Source: Curtobacterium sp. MCSS17_007
GTDB taxonomy: Bacteria; Actinomycetota; Actinomycetes; Actinomycetales; Microbacteriaceae
Length of the DNA: 64,000 bases
Assembly: GCF_003234175.2 (NCBI RefSeq)
Contig: NZ_CP126257.1
Location: 1,550,001-1,614,000 of the forward strand
Direction of reading: 5' to 3'
Shown here: piece after piece, positions 39,812 to 47,942 of the stretch
Position numbering within the stretch: position 1 is the first letter of the stretch
Layout of the letters: every line of letters starts with the position of its first letter
Made by a program: the position numbers and the translations under genes
Notes under the pieces: generated by a model
Databases searched by the model: none
What the model was told of the DNA's origin: nothing
The model's input: the letters and a program-made list of their open reading frames with translations, nothing else

Positions 39812-39921
39812 GCTGCGAGTCAACCCGCCGGGCCTGTGAGCCGGGGACGTCCGGGACGACGCGCCCGGCCGGCGCGCGGATCGCGGTCCGTCGACCCGAT
39901 CAGGGTAGAGTGATGCCGTAC

Positions 39922-39993
39922 GCGGATGTGGCGCAGCGGTAGCGCATCACCTTGCCAAGGTGAGGGTCGCGAGTTCGAATCTCGTCATCCGCT
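39922..39993 (+). tRNA. tRNA-Gly (anticodon GCC), copy 2
   Basis: The sequence is identical over all 72 bases to the tRNA-Gly at 35254-35325, with the same GCC anticodon. It stands alone, with a TAGAGT -10-like box at 39906-39911 and its own terminator after it. Confidence 0.96.
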
Positions 39994-40001
39994 CGGAACA
40001 C

Positions 40002-40030
40002 GAAGGCCCTGGTCACCGACCAGGGCCTTC
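40002..40030. terminator. Terminator after the second tRNA-Gly
   Basis: GAAGGCCCTGGT and ACCAGGGCCTTC form a perfect 12-base stem around 5 bases (CACCG), 9 bases after the tRNA. It lies between convergent units and may serve both, the flavin reductase gene ending 50 bases further on. Confidence 0.88.
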
Positions 40031-40079
40031 GTCGTCGTCCTGCTGGATCGACGGTGCCCGGCACCCCCTGGGGACCTCG

Positions 40080-40877
40080 TCAGGCTCCGCCGAAGCGCTC
40101 GGCCCGGACGTCCGACAGGTCGTGCCCCAGTTCGCCGAGCCACCGGAGGACCTGCTCGACGAACGGCGTCGACCCGCAGACGTACACGCGGGCGCCCGCG
40201 TCGGCCGGCAGGACCGCCCGCGCGAGCCGCTCACGTGTCAGCCGGCCGACCGGCTCGTCGGAGCCCTCGGGTGCTCGTCGGCTGTAGACGTGCGTGACGT
40301 CGAGCGGCGCGGACGCTCGGGACGCCTCGTCGAGTTCCCGCCGGAAGAAGACGTCGTCCGGTGTGCGCGTGGCGATGAGCAGTCGGAAGGGCGTCGGGTC
40401 GTCGGCCTCGGCGTGGGACGTGACCATCGGCAGGAGCGGGACGATGCCGGAGCCACCCGCCACGAGCTGCACCGGCCTCGTCGACTCGCCGGGGCGCCAC
40501 ACGAACCACCCGCCGAGCGGGCCGTGCACGTCGAGGGCGTCGCCGACCTCGATCGCGTCGACGAGGAAGGGCGAGACCTCGCCGCCCTCGACCCGGTCGA
40601 CCGCGAGCGTGACACGGGTGCCCTCGCCTGCCGAGGCGACGGAGTACGAGCGGGACGCCTGGTAGCCGTCCTCCGCGGTGAGTCGGAGGTCGAGGTGCTG
40701 GCCCGGGTCGTTGCCGGGCCAGGTCGGCACGTCGAGGACGATGCGGCGCGCGTTCGGTGTCTCCTGCGCGACGGAGGCGACGGTGGCGGCGTGCCAGGCC
40801 GGCCGCCTGCGGACAGGGACCGGCGTGCGCGGGCCGGTCCGGGCCTCCAGGCCGTCGACGGGGGAGGGGCCGCTCAC
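40080..40877 (-). CDS. FAD/NAD(P)-binding ferredoxin-reductase-type oxidoreductase
   Basis: A 265-residue protein of the ferredoxin-NADP reductase superfamily. The FAD motif RxYS appears in QASRSYSVASAGEGT; the NAD(P)-binding part starts with LVAGGSGIVPLLPMV and continues with FRLLIATRTPDDVFFRRELD; the C-terminal VYVCGSTPFVEQVLRWLGEL is the last strand motif. There is no fused 2Fe-2S domain. GTG overlaps the stop of the molybdopterin oxidoreductase gene (GTGA), so the two are coupled and this protein is probably its electron partner or reductase. The same gene pair is common in actinobacteria. Confidence 0.9.
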   Translation of the reverse strand: MSGPSPVDGLEARTGPRTPVPVRRRPAWHAATVASVAQETPNARRIVLDVPTWPGNDPGQHLDLRLTAEDGYQASRSYSVASAGEGTRVTLAVDRVEGGEVSPFLVDAIEVGDALDVHGPLGGWFVWRPGESTRPVQLVAGGSGIVPLLPMVTSHAEADDPTPFRLLIATRTPDDVFFRRELDEASRASAPLDVTHVYSRRAPEGSDEPVGRLTRERLARAVLPADAGARVYVCGSTPFVEQVLRWLGELGHDLSDVRAERFGGA

Positions 40878-41467
40878 CAGTACCGCTCCTCCTTCCAGGG
40901 GTCGCCGTGCATGTTGTACCCGGCGTTCTCCCAGAAGCCGGGCTCGTCCTCGGCCTGCATGACGATGCCGCGCACCCACTTCGCGCTCTTCCAGAAGTAC
41001 AGGTGGGGCACGAGCAGGCGGGCCGGGCCGCCGTGCTCGGGGGTCAGGGGTTCGCCGTCCGCCTCGAAGGCGATCCACGACTGCCCGTCGAGCAGCTCGT
41101 CGAGCGGCACGTTCGTCGTGTAGCCGCCGAAGCTGTGCACCGTGCAGAAGTCGAGCGAGGTCTCGACGTCCGCGAACAGGCGGTCGAGCGGCACGCCCCG
41201 CCAAGGCATGTCGAGCTTCGTCCAGTGGGTGACGCAGTGGATGTCGACGGTGACGTCCTCGACACCGAGCGCGTGCACCTCGTCCCAGCTCCAGGTGCGC
41301 AGCCCCGACTCGGTGCGGATCGAGAAGCTCCAGTCGGCCGGCTCGATGTCGGGAGTGGCACCGGCGGAGAGGACCGGCCAGTCGCGGACGAGGGTCTGTC
41401 CGGGCGGGATGCGCGGGTCGTCACGGTCGTCGCGTCGGCCGCCGAAGCCTCGGGTGAACGTCGCCAT
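40874..41467 (-). CDS. Sulfite-oxidase-like molybdopterin oxidoreductase
   Basis: A 197-residue molybdoenzyme domain. The molybdenum-ligand Cys is in VDIHCVTHWTKLDMPWRGVP; other family blocks are VHSFGGYTTNVPLDELLDGQ, FEADGEPLTPEHGGPARLLV and PHLYFWKSAKWVRGIVMQAE, ending WENAGYNMHGDPWKEERYW. It corresponds to the catalytic domain only, as in MsrP (YedY) and related cytosolic proteins. No Tat signal is evident, so it should act in the cytoplasm. ATG at 41467 has AGGAGG upstream. Substrate unknown. Confidence 0.92.
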   Translation of the reverse strand: MATFTRGFGGRRDDRDDPRIPPGQTLVRDWPVLSAGATPDIEPADWSFSIRTESGLRTWSWDEVHALGVEDVTVDIHCVTHWTKLDMPWRGVPLDRLFADVETSLDFCTVHSFGGYTTNVPLDELLDGQSWIAFEADGEPLTPEHGGPARLLVPHLYFWKSAKWVRGIVMQAEDEPGFWENAGYNMHGDPWKEERYW

Positions 41468-41564
41468 CGTGGTCCTCCTGCTCACTGGTGGTGTGGCCAT
41501 CCTGCCCTGTTGCCGGCCCGGAGCACAGGTCACGTCCGGTGGGCTCCGCGTCCGGCGGACCGGC

Positions 41565-41600
41565 CGGGAGGCCCGTGGCGGCGCCGTCACGGGCCTCTCG
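41565..41600 (-). repeat. Degenerate GACGGGAGGC-family hairpin
   Basis: CGGGAGGCCCGTG (41565-41577) and CACGGGCCTCTCG (41588-41600) pair with one mismatch, with GGCG---CGCC inside. It lies 158 bases after the GT2 gene stop and inside a 290-base gap that holds no convincing gene. Confidence 0.5.
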
Positions 41601-41757
41601 CGGGAGCGCCGGCGAGCGTTCACCGCGCCGTCCGCTCCCGTCCACCTGCCGGAACCGCTCCGCTGCCCCGTCCTCGTCACGCCCGAGCGGGTGGCACCAC
41701 GAGGGCCGGCAGCGACCGGGACGAAGACGACGAGCGCCGCTCGTGCCCGGTGTGGGC

Positions 41758-42648
41758 TCAGCGCCGGTGCCGGCTCGGCTCGTGGTCGTCGAACAGGACG
41801 TCCGGAGCGTCGACACGGCGGTCGGTCACGGTCGTCGGGCTCTCGAGGTGCACCGCACCGGACGGCAGGATGCCCGCGCCCCCGAAGCGCTCCATCACCC
41901 GCCACTGCGCGACGACGTCCTCGCCCGAGTGCTCCGGGGGCAACGACGGCCAGAAGCCGAATCCGCCGACCGCCTCGAGCGCCTCGCGGTCGTACAGCAC
42001 GCACGCGCCGACCCAGGCGACCCGGTAGGGCACCCAGCCGCCCGGCTCGACGTCGAGCTCCGCCGCGACGTGCGCCGGGTTCGCGGCGTTGTGCAACGAC
42101 AGCCGGTCGAAGCCGGGTGTGCCGCGTCGGACGACCTCGGGCACGACGGGGCCGTCCCACGGTTCGAAGACGGCCGTCTCGTGCGGACGACGGTCCTGCA
42201 GGTACGACAGACCCTGCACGGCGCTGCCGACGAAGCCGCACCCGAGGTCGCGGAGCGCGTCGAGCATCCGGCGGACGGTGCCCGGTTCGAGCCAGACGTC
42301 GTCGTCGAGGAACAGCACCGTCGGCGCCGTGGCGTGGTCGAGCAGGTGCTGCCGGTGCTCTGCCAGGCCACGCCGTTCCGGGTGGGCGAGGAGCGTGACG
42401 GGACGGCCCTGCGCCTCCAGGACGCGCAGCATCGCGGCAACCGCCGGCACCGCTGCGGCGTCCTGGCCCGCCGACTGGTCGCTGAGGACGACGCGGAACG
42501 CGACGTCGGTCTGCGCCGCGAGCCCGGCGAGCGTCGTCGCGAGCTCGGCGGGGCGCCCGACCGTCGGCACCAGGACGTCGACCTCGGCCGGACCGCGGTC
42601 GTCCGTCACGGGTCGTGCCCAGGCGCCGGACCAGCGGGCGGCGGTCAC
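41758..42648 (-). CDS. Family 2 glycosyltransferase
   Basis: A 296-residue GT-A enzyme. The N-terminal VDVLVPTVGRPAELATTLAG is the nucleotide-binding strand; the metal-binding acidic triplet is in VLFLDDDVWLEPGTVRRMLD; the acceptor side has VGACVLYDREALEAVGGFGF and PEHSGEDVVAQWRVMERFGG, with the catalytic-type Asp/Glu. It transfers a sugar from a nucleotide donor. GTG overlaps the hldE stop (GTGA), making it the last of a coupled ALDH-HldE-GT2 unit, so the donor may be the nucleotide heptose made by HldE. Confidence 0.88.
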   Translation of the reverse strand: MTAARWSGAWARPVTDDRGPAEVDVLVPTVGRPAELATTLAGLAAQTDVAFRVVLSDQSAGQDAAAVPAVAAMLRVLEAQGRPVTLLAHPERRGLAEHRQHLLDHATAPTVLFLDDDVWLEPGTVRRMLDALRDLGCGFVGSAVQGLSYLQDRRPHETAVFEPWDGPVVPEVVRRGTPGFDRLSLHNAANPAHVAAELDVEPGGWVPYRVAWVGACVLYDREALEAVGGFGFWPSLPPEHSGEDVVAQWRVMERFGGAGILPSGAVHLESPTTVTDRRVDAPDVLFDDHEPSRHRR

Positions 42649-44198
42649 GGTGCCGGGTCCGGCTCGACGGCGGGTGCCGGGGAGTCCGCGTCGTCGGACG
42701 CGGGAGTCGTGCCGGCCGCGGCAGCCGCGGCAGCGGTGGCCTCGCGGATGCGTCGGACGACGGCGGTCGTCGAGTGCTCCGGCACGTAGTCGACCATGAC
42801 GACCTCGCCGCCGTACGCCCGGACGACGCCCGTCTCCTCGAGCATCTCCGGCGAGTAGTCGCCGCCCTTGACGTAGACCTCGGGGCGCAGGCGCTCGATG
42901 AGGGGGATCGGGGTGTCCGTCGCGAAGACGGTCACCAGGTCGACGCAGGCGAGCGCGGCGAGGACGCCGGCACGGTCCTCCGCCGTGTTGATCGGTCGCT
43001 CCGGGCCCTTGAGCCGTCGGACCGAGTCGTCGTCGTTGAGGGCGACGACGAGCAGGTCACCGAGCTCGCGCGCCTGCCGCAGGTAGGTGGTGTGCCCGCG
43101 GTGCACCACGTCGAAGCACCCGTTGGTGAAGACCACCCGGCGGCCGGCGGCGCGAGCGGCCTCGACGGCCAGCGCGAGGTCGTCGTGGTCGACCACGGTC
43201 GCGGCGGGCGCCGTCACGGAGTCGATCAGCGCTGCGGCGGTGCAGACCGAGGTGCCCGCCTCGCGGACGACGACGTCGGCAGCGGCCTGGGCGACGGCGA
43301 TCGCGTCGCGGAGCGGAGCGCGCACGGCCAGGGCGACCGTGGCGGCCGCGCAGAACGTGTCGCCCGCGCCGGAGGCCTGCTGCTCGGATGCCGGCGTGGC
43401 ACGGGTGCGGAAGGCCTGGTCCGCGCCGGGCTCGAGCAGGACCGTGCCGTCGCGGTCGAGGGTGACGACGGCCGCGTGGGCGCCGCTGCGGGCGAGGACC
43501 TCGTGGCGGGCGTCCACGACCACGGGGACCCGGGCGGAGCCGGCGCCGAGGTCGCGTCCGAGCAGCGCGGCGGTCTCGCCCGCGTTCGGCGTGACGAGGT
43601 CCGGGTGCAGGTCGGCCCAGCGCGTGAGGTCGTGAGCGTCCACCACGACGGCACCGGGACGGTCACGGTCGAGCACGGGCACGACGTCCTCGGGCTGCAC
43701 GCCCAGGCCGTAGTCGCACACCACGGCGGCGTCGGCGCAGCGGACGGCGCGGGCGACGGCCTCGCCGAGGCGGGTTCCGGCATGGGCGTCCGGCGTGGCC
43801 GCGATCTCGTCGACGCGGACCACGACGCGGTCACCGCCGACGACGCGCGACTTCGTCGTGGTGCGGGCACCGGCGACCTCGACCAGGTACGACGTGTCGA
43901 CGCCTGCGGTCTCGAGGCGTTCACGGAGCACGCGACCGGACTCGTCGTCGCCGATCAGGCCGACCATGCGGACGCGGGCGCCGAGGGCGCGGGCGTTCAC
44001 CGCGGTGTTCGCGGCGCCGCCCGGCACGGCCACCGTCTCGGTGACGCGCACGACGGGTGCCGGAGCCTCGCGGGAGACCCGCTCGGCCTCGCCGACGGTC
44101 CACCGGTCGAGGATGCAGTCGCCGATGACGACGACGAGGGGTTCGCGGTCGTCGACCGAGGCGACCAGGTCGCGGACGAGACGGACGTCGGCGGTCAT
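42645..44198 (-). CDS. hldE: HldE-type bifunctional heptose-7-phosphate kinase/1-phosphate nucleotidyltransferase
   Basis: A 517-residue two-domain enzyme. Domain 1 (about 20-330) is a PfkB/ribokinase fold: GDCILDRWTVGEAERVSREAPAP, PGGAANTAVNARALGARVRM and the catalytic ASGAGDTFCAAATVALAV. Domain 2 (about 360-490) is a nucleotidyltransferase: FTNGCFDVVHRGHTTYLRQA (HxGH), NDDDSVRRLKGPERPINTAE and EVYVKGGDYSPEM. In Gram-negative bacteria HldE makes ADP-glycero-manno-heptose for lipopolysaccharide core. Here it is in a Gram-positive cluster, coupled with an aldehyde dehydrogenase before it and a GT2 after it. A diverged second copy is at 47943-49376. Confidence 0.92.
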   Translation of the reverse strand: MTADVRLVRDLVASVDDREPLVVVIGDCILDRWTVGEAERVSREAPAPVVRVTETVAVPGGAANTAVNARALGARVRMVGLIGDDESGRVLRERLETAGVDTSYLVEVAGARTTTKSRVVGGDRVVVRVDEIAATPDAHAGTRLGEAVARAVRCADAAVVCDYGLGVQPEDVVPVLDRDRPGAVVVDAHDLTRWADLHPDLVTPNAGETAALLGRDLGAGSARVPVVVDARHEVLARSGAHAAVVTLDRDGTVLLEPGADQAFRTRATPASEQQASGAGDTFCAAATVALAVRAPLRDAIAVAQAAADVVVREAGTSVCTAAALIDSVTAPAATVVDHDDLALAVEAARAAGRRVVFTNGCFDVVHRGHTTYLRQARELGDLLVVALNDDDSVRRLKGPERPINTAEDRAGVLAALACVDLVTVFATDTPIPLIERLRPEVYVKGGDYSPEMLEETGVVRAYGGEVVMVDYVPEHSTTAVVRRIREATAAAAAAAGTTPASDDADSPAPAVEPDPAP

Positions 44199-45619
44199 CG
44201 GGTGCCTCCGGTGGTCGTGCGGGCGGGAGCGGGCTCGAGGTGGACGACCGTCGTCGTGGTCATCTCGTCGAGCAGGTGCGGGCCGTAGCCGAAACCGGCA
44301 CCCGACGCGCCACGGGGCTGGGCGCTGCCGCCCGGAGCACCGCCGAACACGGCGTTCACCTTGACGGTCCCCACGGGCAGCTCGGCCGCCGCGCGGAGCG
44401 CGTGACCGGTGTCGCCCGTGAGCACCGTCGCGGCCAGGCCGTACCGGTCGGCTGCAGCGAGACGCAGCCCCTCGTCGAACGACTCGACGACCCGGACCGG
44501 GGCGATCGGGCCGAAGGTCTCCTCGGTCATGACGACCATGTCGTCCGTGCAGTCGGCCAGGACGGTCGCCGGGTAGAACGTGCCGACGCCACCGGGCGTC
44601 GTGCCGCCCGTGCGCACCACGGCGCCACGCTGCACGGCGTCGTCGACGTGCGCCTGCACCGTTGTGCGGAGCCGGTCGTCGACGAGGGGACCGAACTCCG
44701 CGGCGGGCGATGCGGTCCGCCGCTCGGCTTCGGCGACGAGCGCCGCGGTGAACTCCTCGGCGACGTCGCGGTGCACGTAGACGCGCTCGACGCTCGTGCA
44801 GATCTGGCCCGTGTTGGCGAAGGCGCCGAGTGCCACCTGCGCGGCGGCCCAGGTGGGGTCGACATCGGCGTCGACGACGACCGCGTCGTTGCCACCGTTC
44901 TCGCGGATGACGTGTGCGCGGGTCCCGGCGGCGACCTCGGTCAGGCGGTCGCCCGTCGCGGTGGAGCCGACGTGTGCGTAGACGTCGATGCCGTCCTGCC
45001 CGAGCAGGGCCTCGCCGGTCGCGGCGTCGCCGTCGACGCCCACCAGGACCCCCTCCGGCAGGACCTCGGCGAGCAACGCGTTCAGGCGGGCGATCGTTCC
45101 GGGGCACCGCTCGCTGCCCTTGTGCACCACGGTGTTGCCGGTGACGACGGCCGCACCGATGATGCCGAGTGCCACGGCCACCGGGTCGTTCCACGGGGTC
45201 AGGGCGAGCACCACGCCGCGGGGGTGGGGGACCGACCAGTCGGCGGCACCGAACTGCCCGCGGAGTGCCTCACCGCGGTGGACCGGACCGAGCTCGGCGT
45301 ACTGCACGAGCGTGCCGATGCCGGCCTGCACCCCGCCCATCGCGTCGCCGGGGACCTTGCCCGTCTCGCGGGTGTTCAGGTCGGCGAGTTCCTGGGCGTG
45401 CTCGCGCAGGTGTGCCGCTGCGGCGTGCAGCAGGGCTCCGCGCTCCGCCGGTGCGGTCCGCGCCCAGCCGGGGGCGGCCGCCCGTGCACGCGCGACCGCG
45501 TTCGCGACGTCCTCGCTCGTGGAGCGCGGCGTCGTCGTGGCGATCGACCCGTCGACGGGGTCGGAGACGACCAGGTGGTCGCTGTCGGTCACGGTCGCTG
45601 ACGGGGTGGCGAGGGTCAT
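44195..45619 (-). CDS. NAD(P)-dependent aldehyde dehydrogenase in the heptose cluster
   Basis: A 474-residue aldehyde dehydrogenase. Cofactor-binding LALTPWNDPVAVALGIIGAA, VVHKGSERCPGTIARLN, GSTATGDRLTEVAAGT and the Glu-bearing HVIRENGGNDAVVVDADVD are present; the nucleophile Cys is in FANTGQICTSVERVYVHRDV; MTEETFGPIAPVRVVESFDE completes the active site. It oxidises an aldehyde to an acid. It opens the unit that continues with hldE (ATGA overlap), which is an unusual partner: it may oxidise a sugar aldehyde for the glycan, or detoxify an aldehyde. ATG at 45619 has AAGGA upstream. Confidence 0.9.
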   Translation of the reverse strand: MTLATPSATVTDSDHLVVSDPVDGSIATTTPRSTSEDVANAVARARAAAPGWARTAPAERGALLHAAAAHLREHAQELADLNTRETGKVPGDAMGGVQAGIGTLVQYAELGPVHRGEALRGQFGAADWSVPHPRGVVLALTPWNDPVAVALGIIGAAVVTGNTVVHKGSERCPGTIARLNALLAEVLPEGVLVGVDGDAATGEALLGQDGIDVYAHVGSTATGDRLTEVAAGTRAHVIRENGGNDAVVVDADVDPTWAAAQVALGAFANTGQICTSVERVYVHRDVAEEFTAALVAEAERRTASPAAEFGPLVDDRLRTTVQAHVDDAVQRGAVVRTGGTTPGGVGTFYPATVLADCTDDMVVMTEETFGPIAPVRVVESFDEGLRLAAADRYGLAATVLTGDTGHALRAAAELPVGTVKVNAVFGGAPGGSAQPRGASGAGFGYGPHLLDEMTTTTVVHLEPAPARTTTGGTR

Positions 45620-45774
45620 GGTGTCCTTCCGGAGACGGGCGTACCGTTCCACGCTGCTCCCGGGACCCTGTGCGGGGTGCCGGTTTCGGGTGATCGGTCC
45701 GGAGAGCGCACCGCGTGTGCCCTGGACGGGTGGTCCCGGCAGCGCTCACGGCTCCGTTCCGGTAGACGGGTCTG

Positions 45775-46896
45775 GTGCAACTGATCGGCAACGGTGGAGA
45801 ACGCTTCGACGACGTCCGGGAGATCGCGGTGCTCCGCGGCGGTGGCCTGGGGGACCTGCTGTTCGCGGTCCCCGCGCTCGAGGCACTGCACGCCGCGTAC
45901 CCCGACGCCCGCATCACCCTCCTCGGCAGCCCGCTGGCTCCGGCCGTCCTCCGGGGCCGCACCGACGCCGTCCACGCCTTCGAGGAACTCCCGGTCTCGC
46001 CGGGGGTGCGTGATGCCGGCGAGGACGCACCCACCGTCGAGGACTTCGAGTCGCGCCTGCGTGGCCGGTTCGACCTGGCCGTCCAGCTGCACGGCGGCGG
46101 GCGCAACTCGAACCCGTTCCTGCTCCGCCTCGGGGCACGGCACACCGTCGGCACCGCGACCGAGGACGCCGAGGTCCTGGAGCGCTGGGTCCGTTACGTC
46201 TACTACCAGCACGAGGTGCTCCGCGGGCTCGAGGTGGCCTCGCTCGCCGGGGCGGCACCGGTCACGCTCGACCCGCGTGTGCACGTCGCCGCCGAGGAGC
46301 GGGAGGCCGCGCGCGAGCGGCTCGGCGTCAGCGGGCACCTCGTCGCCGTCCACCCGGGTGCCACCGACCCTCGGCGCCGCTGGAGCCCGGAACGCTTCGC
46401 CGCCGTGGTCGCCGCCCGTCTCGACGCCGGTGACGACGTCGTGCTCGTCGGCGACGCGACCGACGTCCCCGCCTCCCGGGCGATCCGGGATGCGGTCCCG
46501 ACGGGGCTGCAGGAGCGGCTGCACGACCTGACGGACGCGCTGCCGCTCGCCGACCTGCCCGCCGTGCTCGCCGCGGCCGACGTGCTGGTCGGCGACGACT
46601 CCGGTCCGCGGCACCTGGCGGTCGCCGTCGGCACGCCCACGGTCGGCGTCTTCTGGTTCGGCAACGTCGTGAACGCGGGTCCGATCGACCGTGGACGCCA
46701 CCGCGTGCACCTGTCGTTCGTCACGCGCTGCCCGGTGTGCGGGATCGACGTCACGCAGGTCGGGTGGACCGCCGAACGGTGCGAGCACGACCCGTCGTAC
46801 GTCGACGAGGTGCAGCCCGACGCCGTGCTCGCCGACGTCGCGGACCTGCTCGCGACGGTGCGTCCGCGAGAGCGTGCTGCGACACCGGTCGCCTGA
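45775..46896 (+). CDS. Family 9 glycosyltransferase (heptosyltransferase-like), copy 1
   Basis: A 373-residue GT-B enzyme of the WaaC/WaaF class. The N-terminal half has REIAVLRGGGLGDLLFAVPA (Gly-rich loop) and ITLLGSPLAPAVL; the C-terminal half has VAVHPGATDPRRRWSPERFA and LAAADVLVGDDSGPRHLAVA VGTPTVGVF, the conserved D(S/T)GP-H motif. These transfer ADP-heptose. Unusually, the end has four Cys/His (RCPVCGIDVTQVGW and RCEHDPSYV), which could bind zinc. GTG at 45775; it is divergent from the ALDH-hldE-GT2 unit. Confidence 0.9.
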   Translation: MQLIGNGGERFDDVREIAVLRGGGLGDLLFAVPALEALHAAYPDARITLLGSPLAPAVLRGRTDAVHAFEELPVSPGVRDAGEDAPTVEDFESRLRGRFDLAVQLHGGGRNSNPFLLRLGARHTVGTATEDAEVLERWVRYVYYQHEVLRGLEVASLAGAAPVTLDPRVHVAAEEREAARERLGVSGHLVAVHPGATDPRRRWSPERFAAVVAARLDAGDDVVLVGDATDVPASRAIRDAVPTGLQERLHDLTDALPLADLPAVLAAADVLVGDDSGPRHLAVAVGTPTVGVFWFGNVVNAGPIDRGRHRVHLSFVTRCPVCGIDVTQVGWTAERCEHDPSYVDEVQPDAVLADVADLLATVRPRERAATPVA

Positions 46897-47037
46897 CCAC
46901 TCCGCGCCTGCGCGGGTGCGATCCTCGAGGTTCCACGACATCCCGCTCACGTCCGCCGAGGTCGCGACCGACGCGCGGCTGGTGTCGTGGATCCACGGAT
47001 CGGAATCCCGGACATCCCACTGCGACGTCACCGGACG

Positions 47038-47083
47038 GACGACGGGAGGCGCGGTGCCGTCCGGCACTGCGCCTCCCGTCGTC
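47038..47083 (-). terminator. GACGGGAGGC-family hairpin between GT9 and SDR genes
   Basis: Arms of 22 bases with one mismatch (47038-47059 and 47062-47083; core GACGACGGGAGGCGC) around a 2-base loop, the tightest member of the family. It lies 15 bases after the SDR stop on the minus strand and 142 after the convergent GT9 stop. The rest of the 200-base gap holds nothing recognised. Confidence 0.75.
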
Positions 47084-47097
47084 GCGTCAGCGAGTGC

Positions 47098-47802
47098 CTA
47101 CGGCCAGCTCGGCTCCGTCGCGGGCATGATCGACAGTTCGCGGATCTCGCAGCCGGCCGGCTGCGACAGCGCGAACAGGATCGAGTTCGCCACGTACTCC
47201 GGCTCGATGAGCTGCGCGTCCGGGCCCGGCTTGTACTGCTCCGTGCGGCCCTCGAAGAACGCCGTGCGCATGCCGGCGGGGATGATGTTCGTCACACCGA
47301 TGCGACCCGCGGTCTCGGCCGCCAGCGCCTGAGAGAACCCGCGGACGCCGAACTTCGACGCCGAGTACGCGGTGCCGTCGCCGACACCGCGCAGCGCGAG
47401 GGACGACGAGATCGTGACGACACGGCCGTGCGTGGCCTCGAGGGCGGGCAGCGCCGCACGGACGACCGCGGCGGTGCCGAGGAGGTTGACGCCGACGATG
47501 CGCTCCCAGTCACCCGACGAGATGCCGCCGATCGGGGCCGGGGTGTCGATGCCGGCCGCGGTGACGACGGCGTCGAGGCCGCCGTGGCGCTCCGCGGCCT
47601 CGCGCAAGGCGCGCTCGGTCGCCTCGGTGTCCGTGACGTCCACGGCGACGGCGTCGGTGCCCTCGGGCACGGCGTCGACACGGAGGTCCAGGACGATCGG
47701 GGTACCGCCGGCCTCGGCGACCGCGGCGACGACCGCCGCGCCGAGACCCGAGGCGCCGCCGGTGACGAGGACGCGGCCGATGGGGGTGGTGGGGACGGGC
47801 AT
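47098..47802 (-). CDS. Classical short-chain dehydrogenase/reductase
   Basis: A 234-residue SDR. The NAD(P) loop is VLVTGGASGLGAAVVAAVAE, an Asp in IVLDLRVD favours NAD, AAGIDTPAPIGG matches the NNAG region, and the Ser-Tyr-Lys catalytic set is in ISSSLALRGVGDGTAYSASK. It is the short classical type, not the extended type of the epimerase HldD, so it is not the missing heptose epimerase. ATG at 47802 follows GGAAGGAAG. It lies between heptose genes but is separated from HldE2 by a hairpin, so it may be an independent unit. Substrate unknown. Confidence 0.9.
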   Translation of the reverse strand: MPVPTTPIGRVLVTGGASGLGAAVVAAVAEAGGTPIVLDLRVDAVPEGTDAVAVDVTDTEATERALREAAERHGGLDAVVTAAGIDTPAPIGGISSGDWERIVGVNLLGTAAVVRAALPALEATHGRVVTISSSLALRGVGDGTAYSASKFGVRGFSQALAAETAGRIGVTNIIPAGMRTAFFEGRTEQYKPGPDAQLIEPEYVANSILFALSQPAGCEIRELSIMPATEPSWP

Positions 47803-47871
47803 GGACTTCCTTCCGGGAGGTGCGTGGTGCCGGTCCGTCGGCGGTGCCGACGGGACGAGTGTGGTGCCGCC

Positions 47872-47921
47872 CACCGGACGGGAGGCACGTGGCGGCGGTG
47901 CGCCGTGCCTCCCGTCCGGTG
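47872..47921 (-). terminator. GACGGGAGGC-family hairpin after the second hldE-like gene
   Basis: Perfect 18-base arms (47872-47889 and 47904-47921; CACCGGACGGGAGGCACG and complement) with a 14-base loop. It begins 22 bases after the minus-strand stop at 47943 and separates that operon from the SDR gene. Confidence 0.78.
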
Positions 47922-47942
47922 CGCGGTCGGGACGGTGCGGGG

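Noticed and set aside
47098..47802. SDR gene as the heptose epimerase HldD
   Set aside because: It is a 234-residue classical SDR with YSASK, not an extended SDR of about 310 residues.
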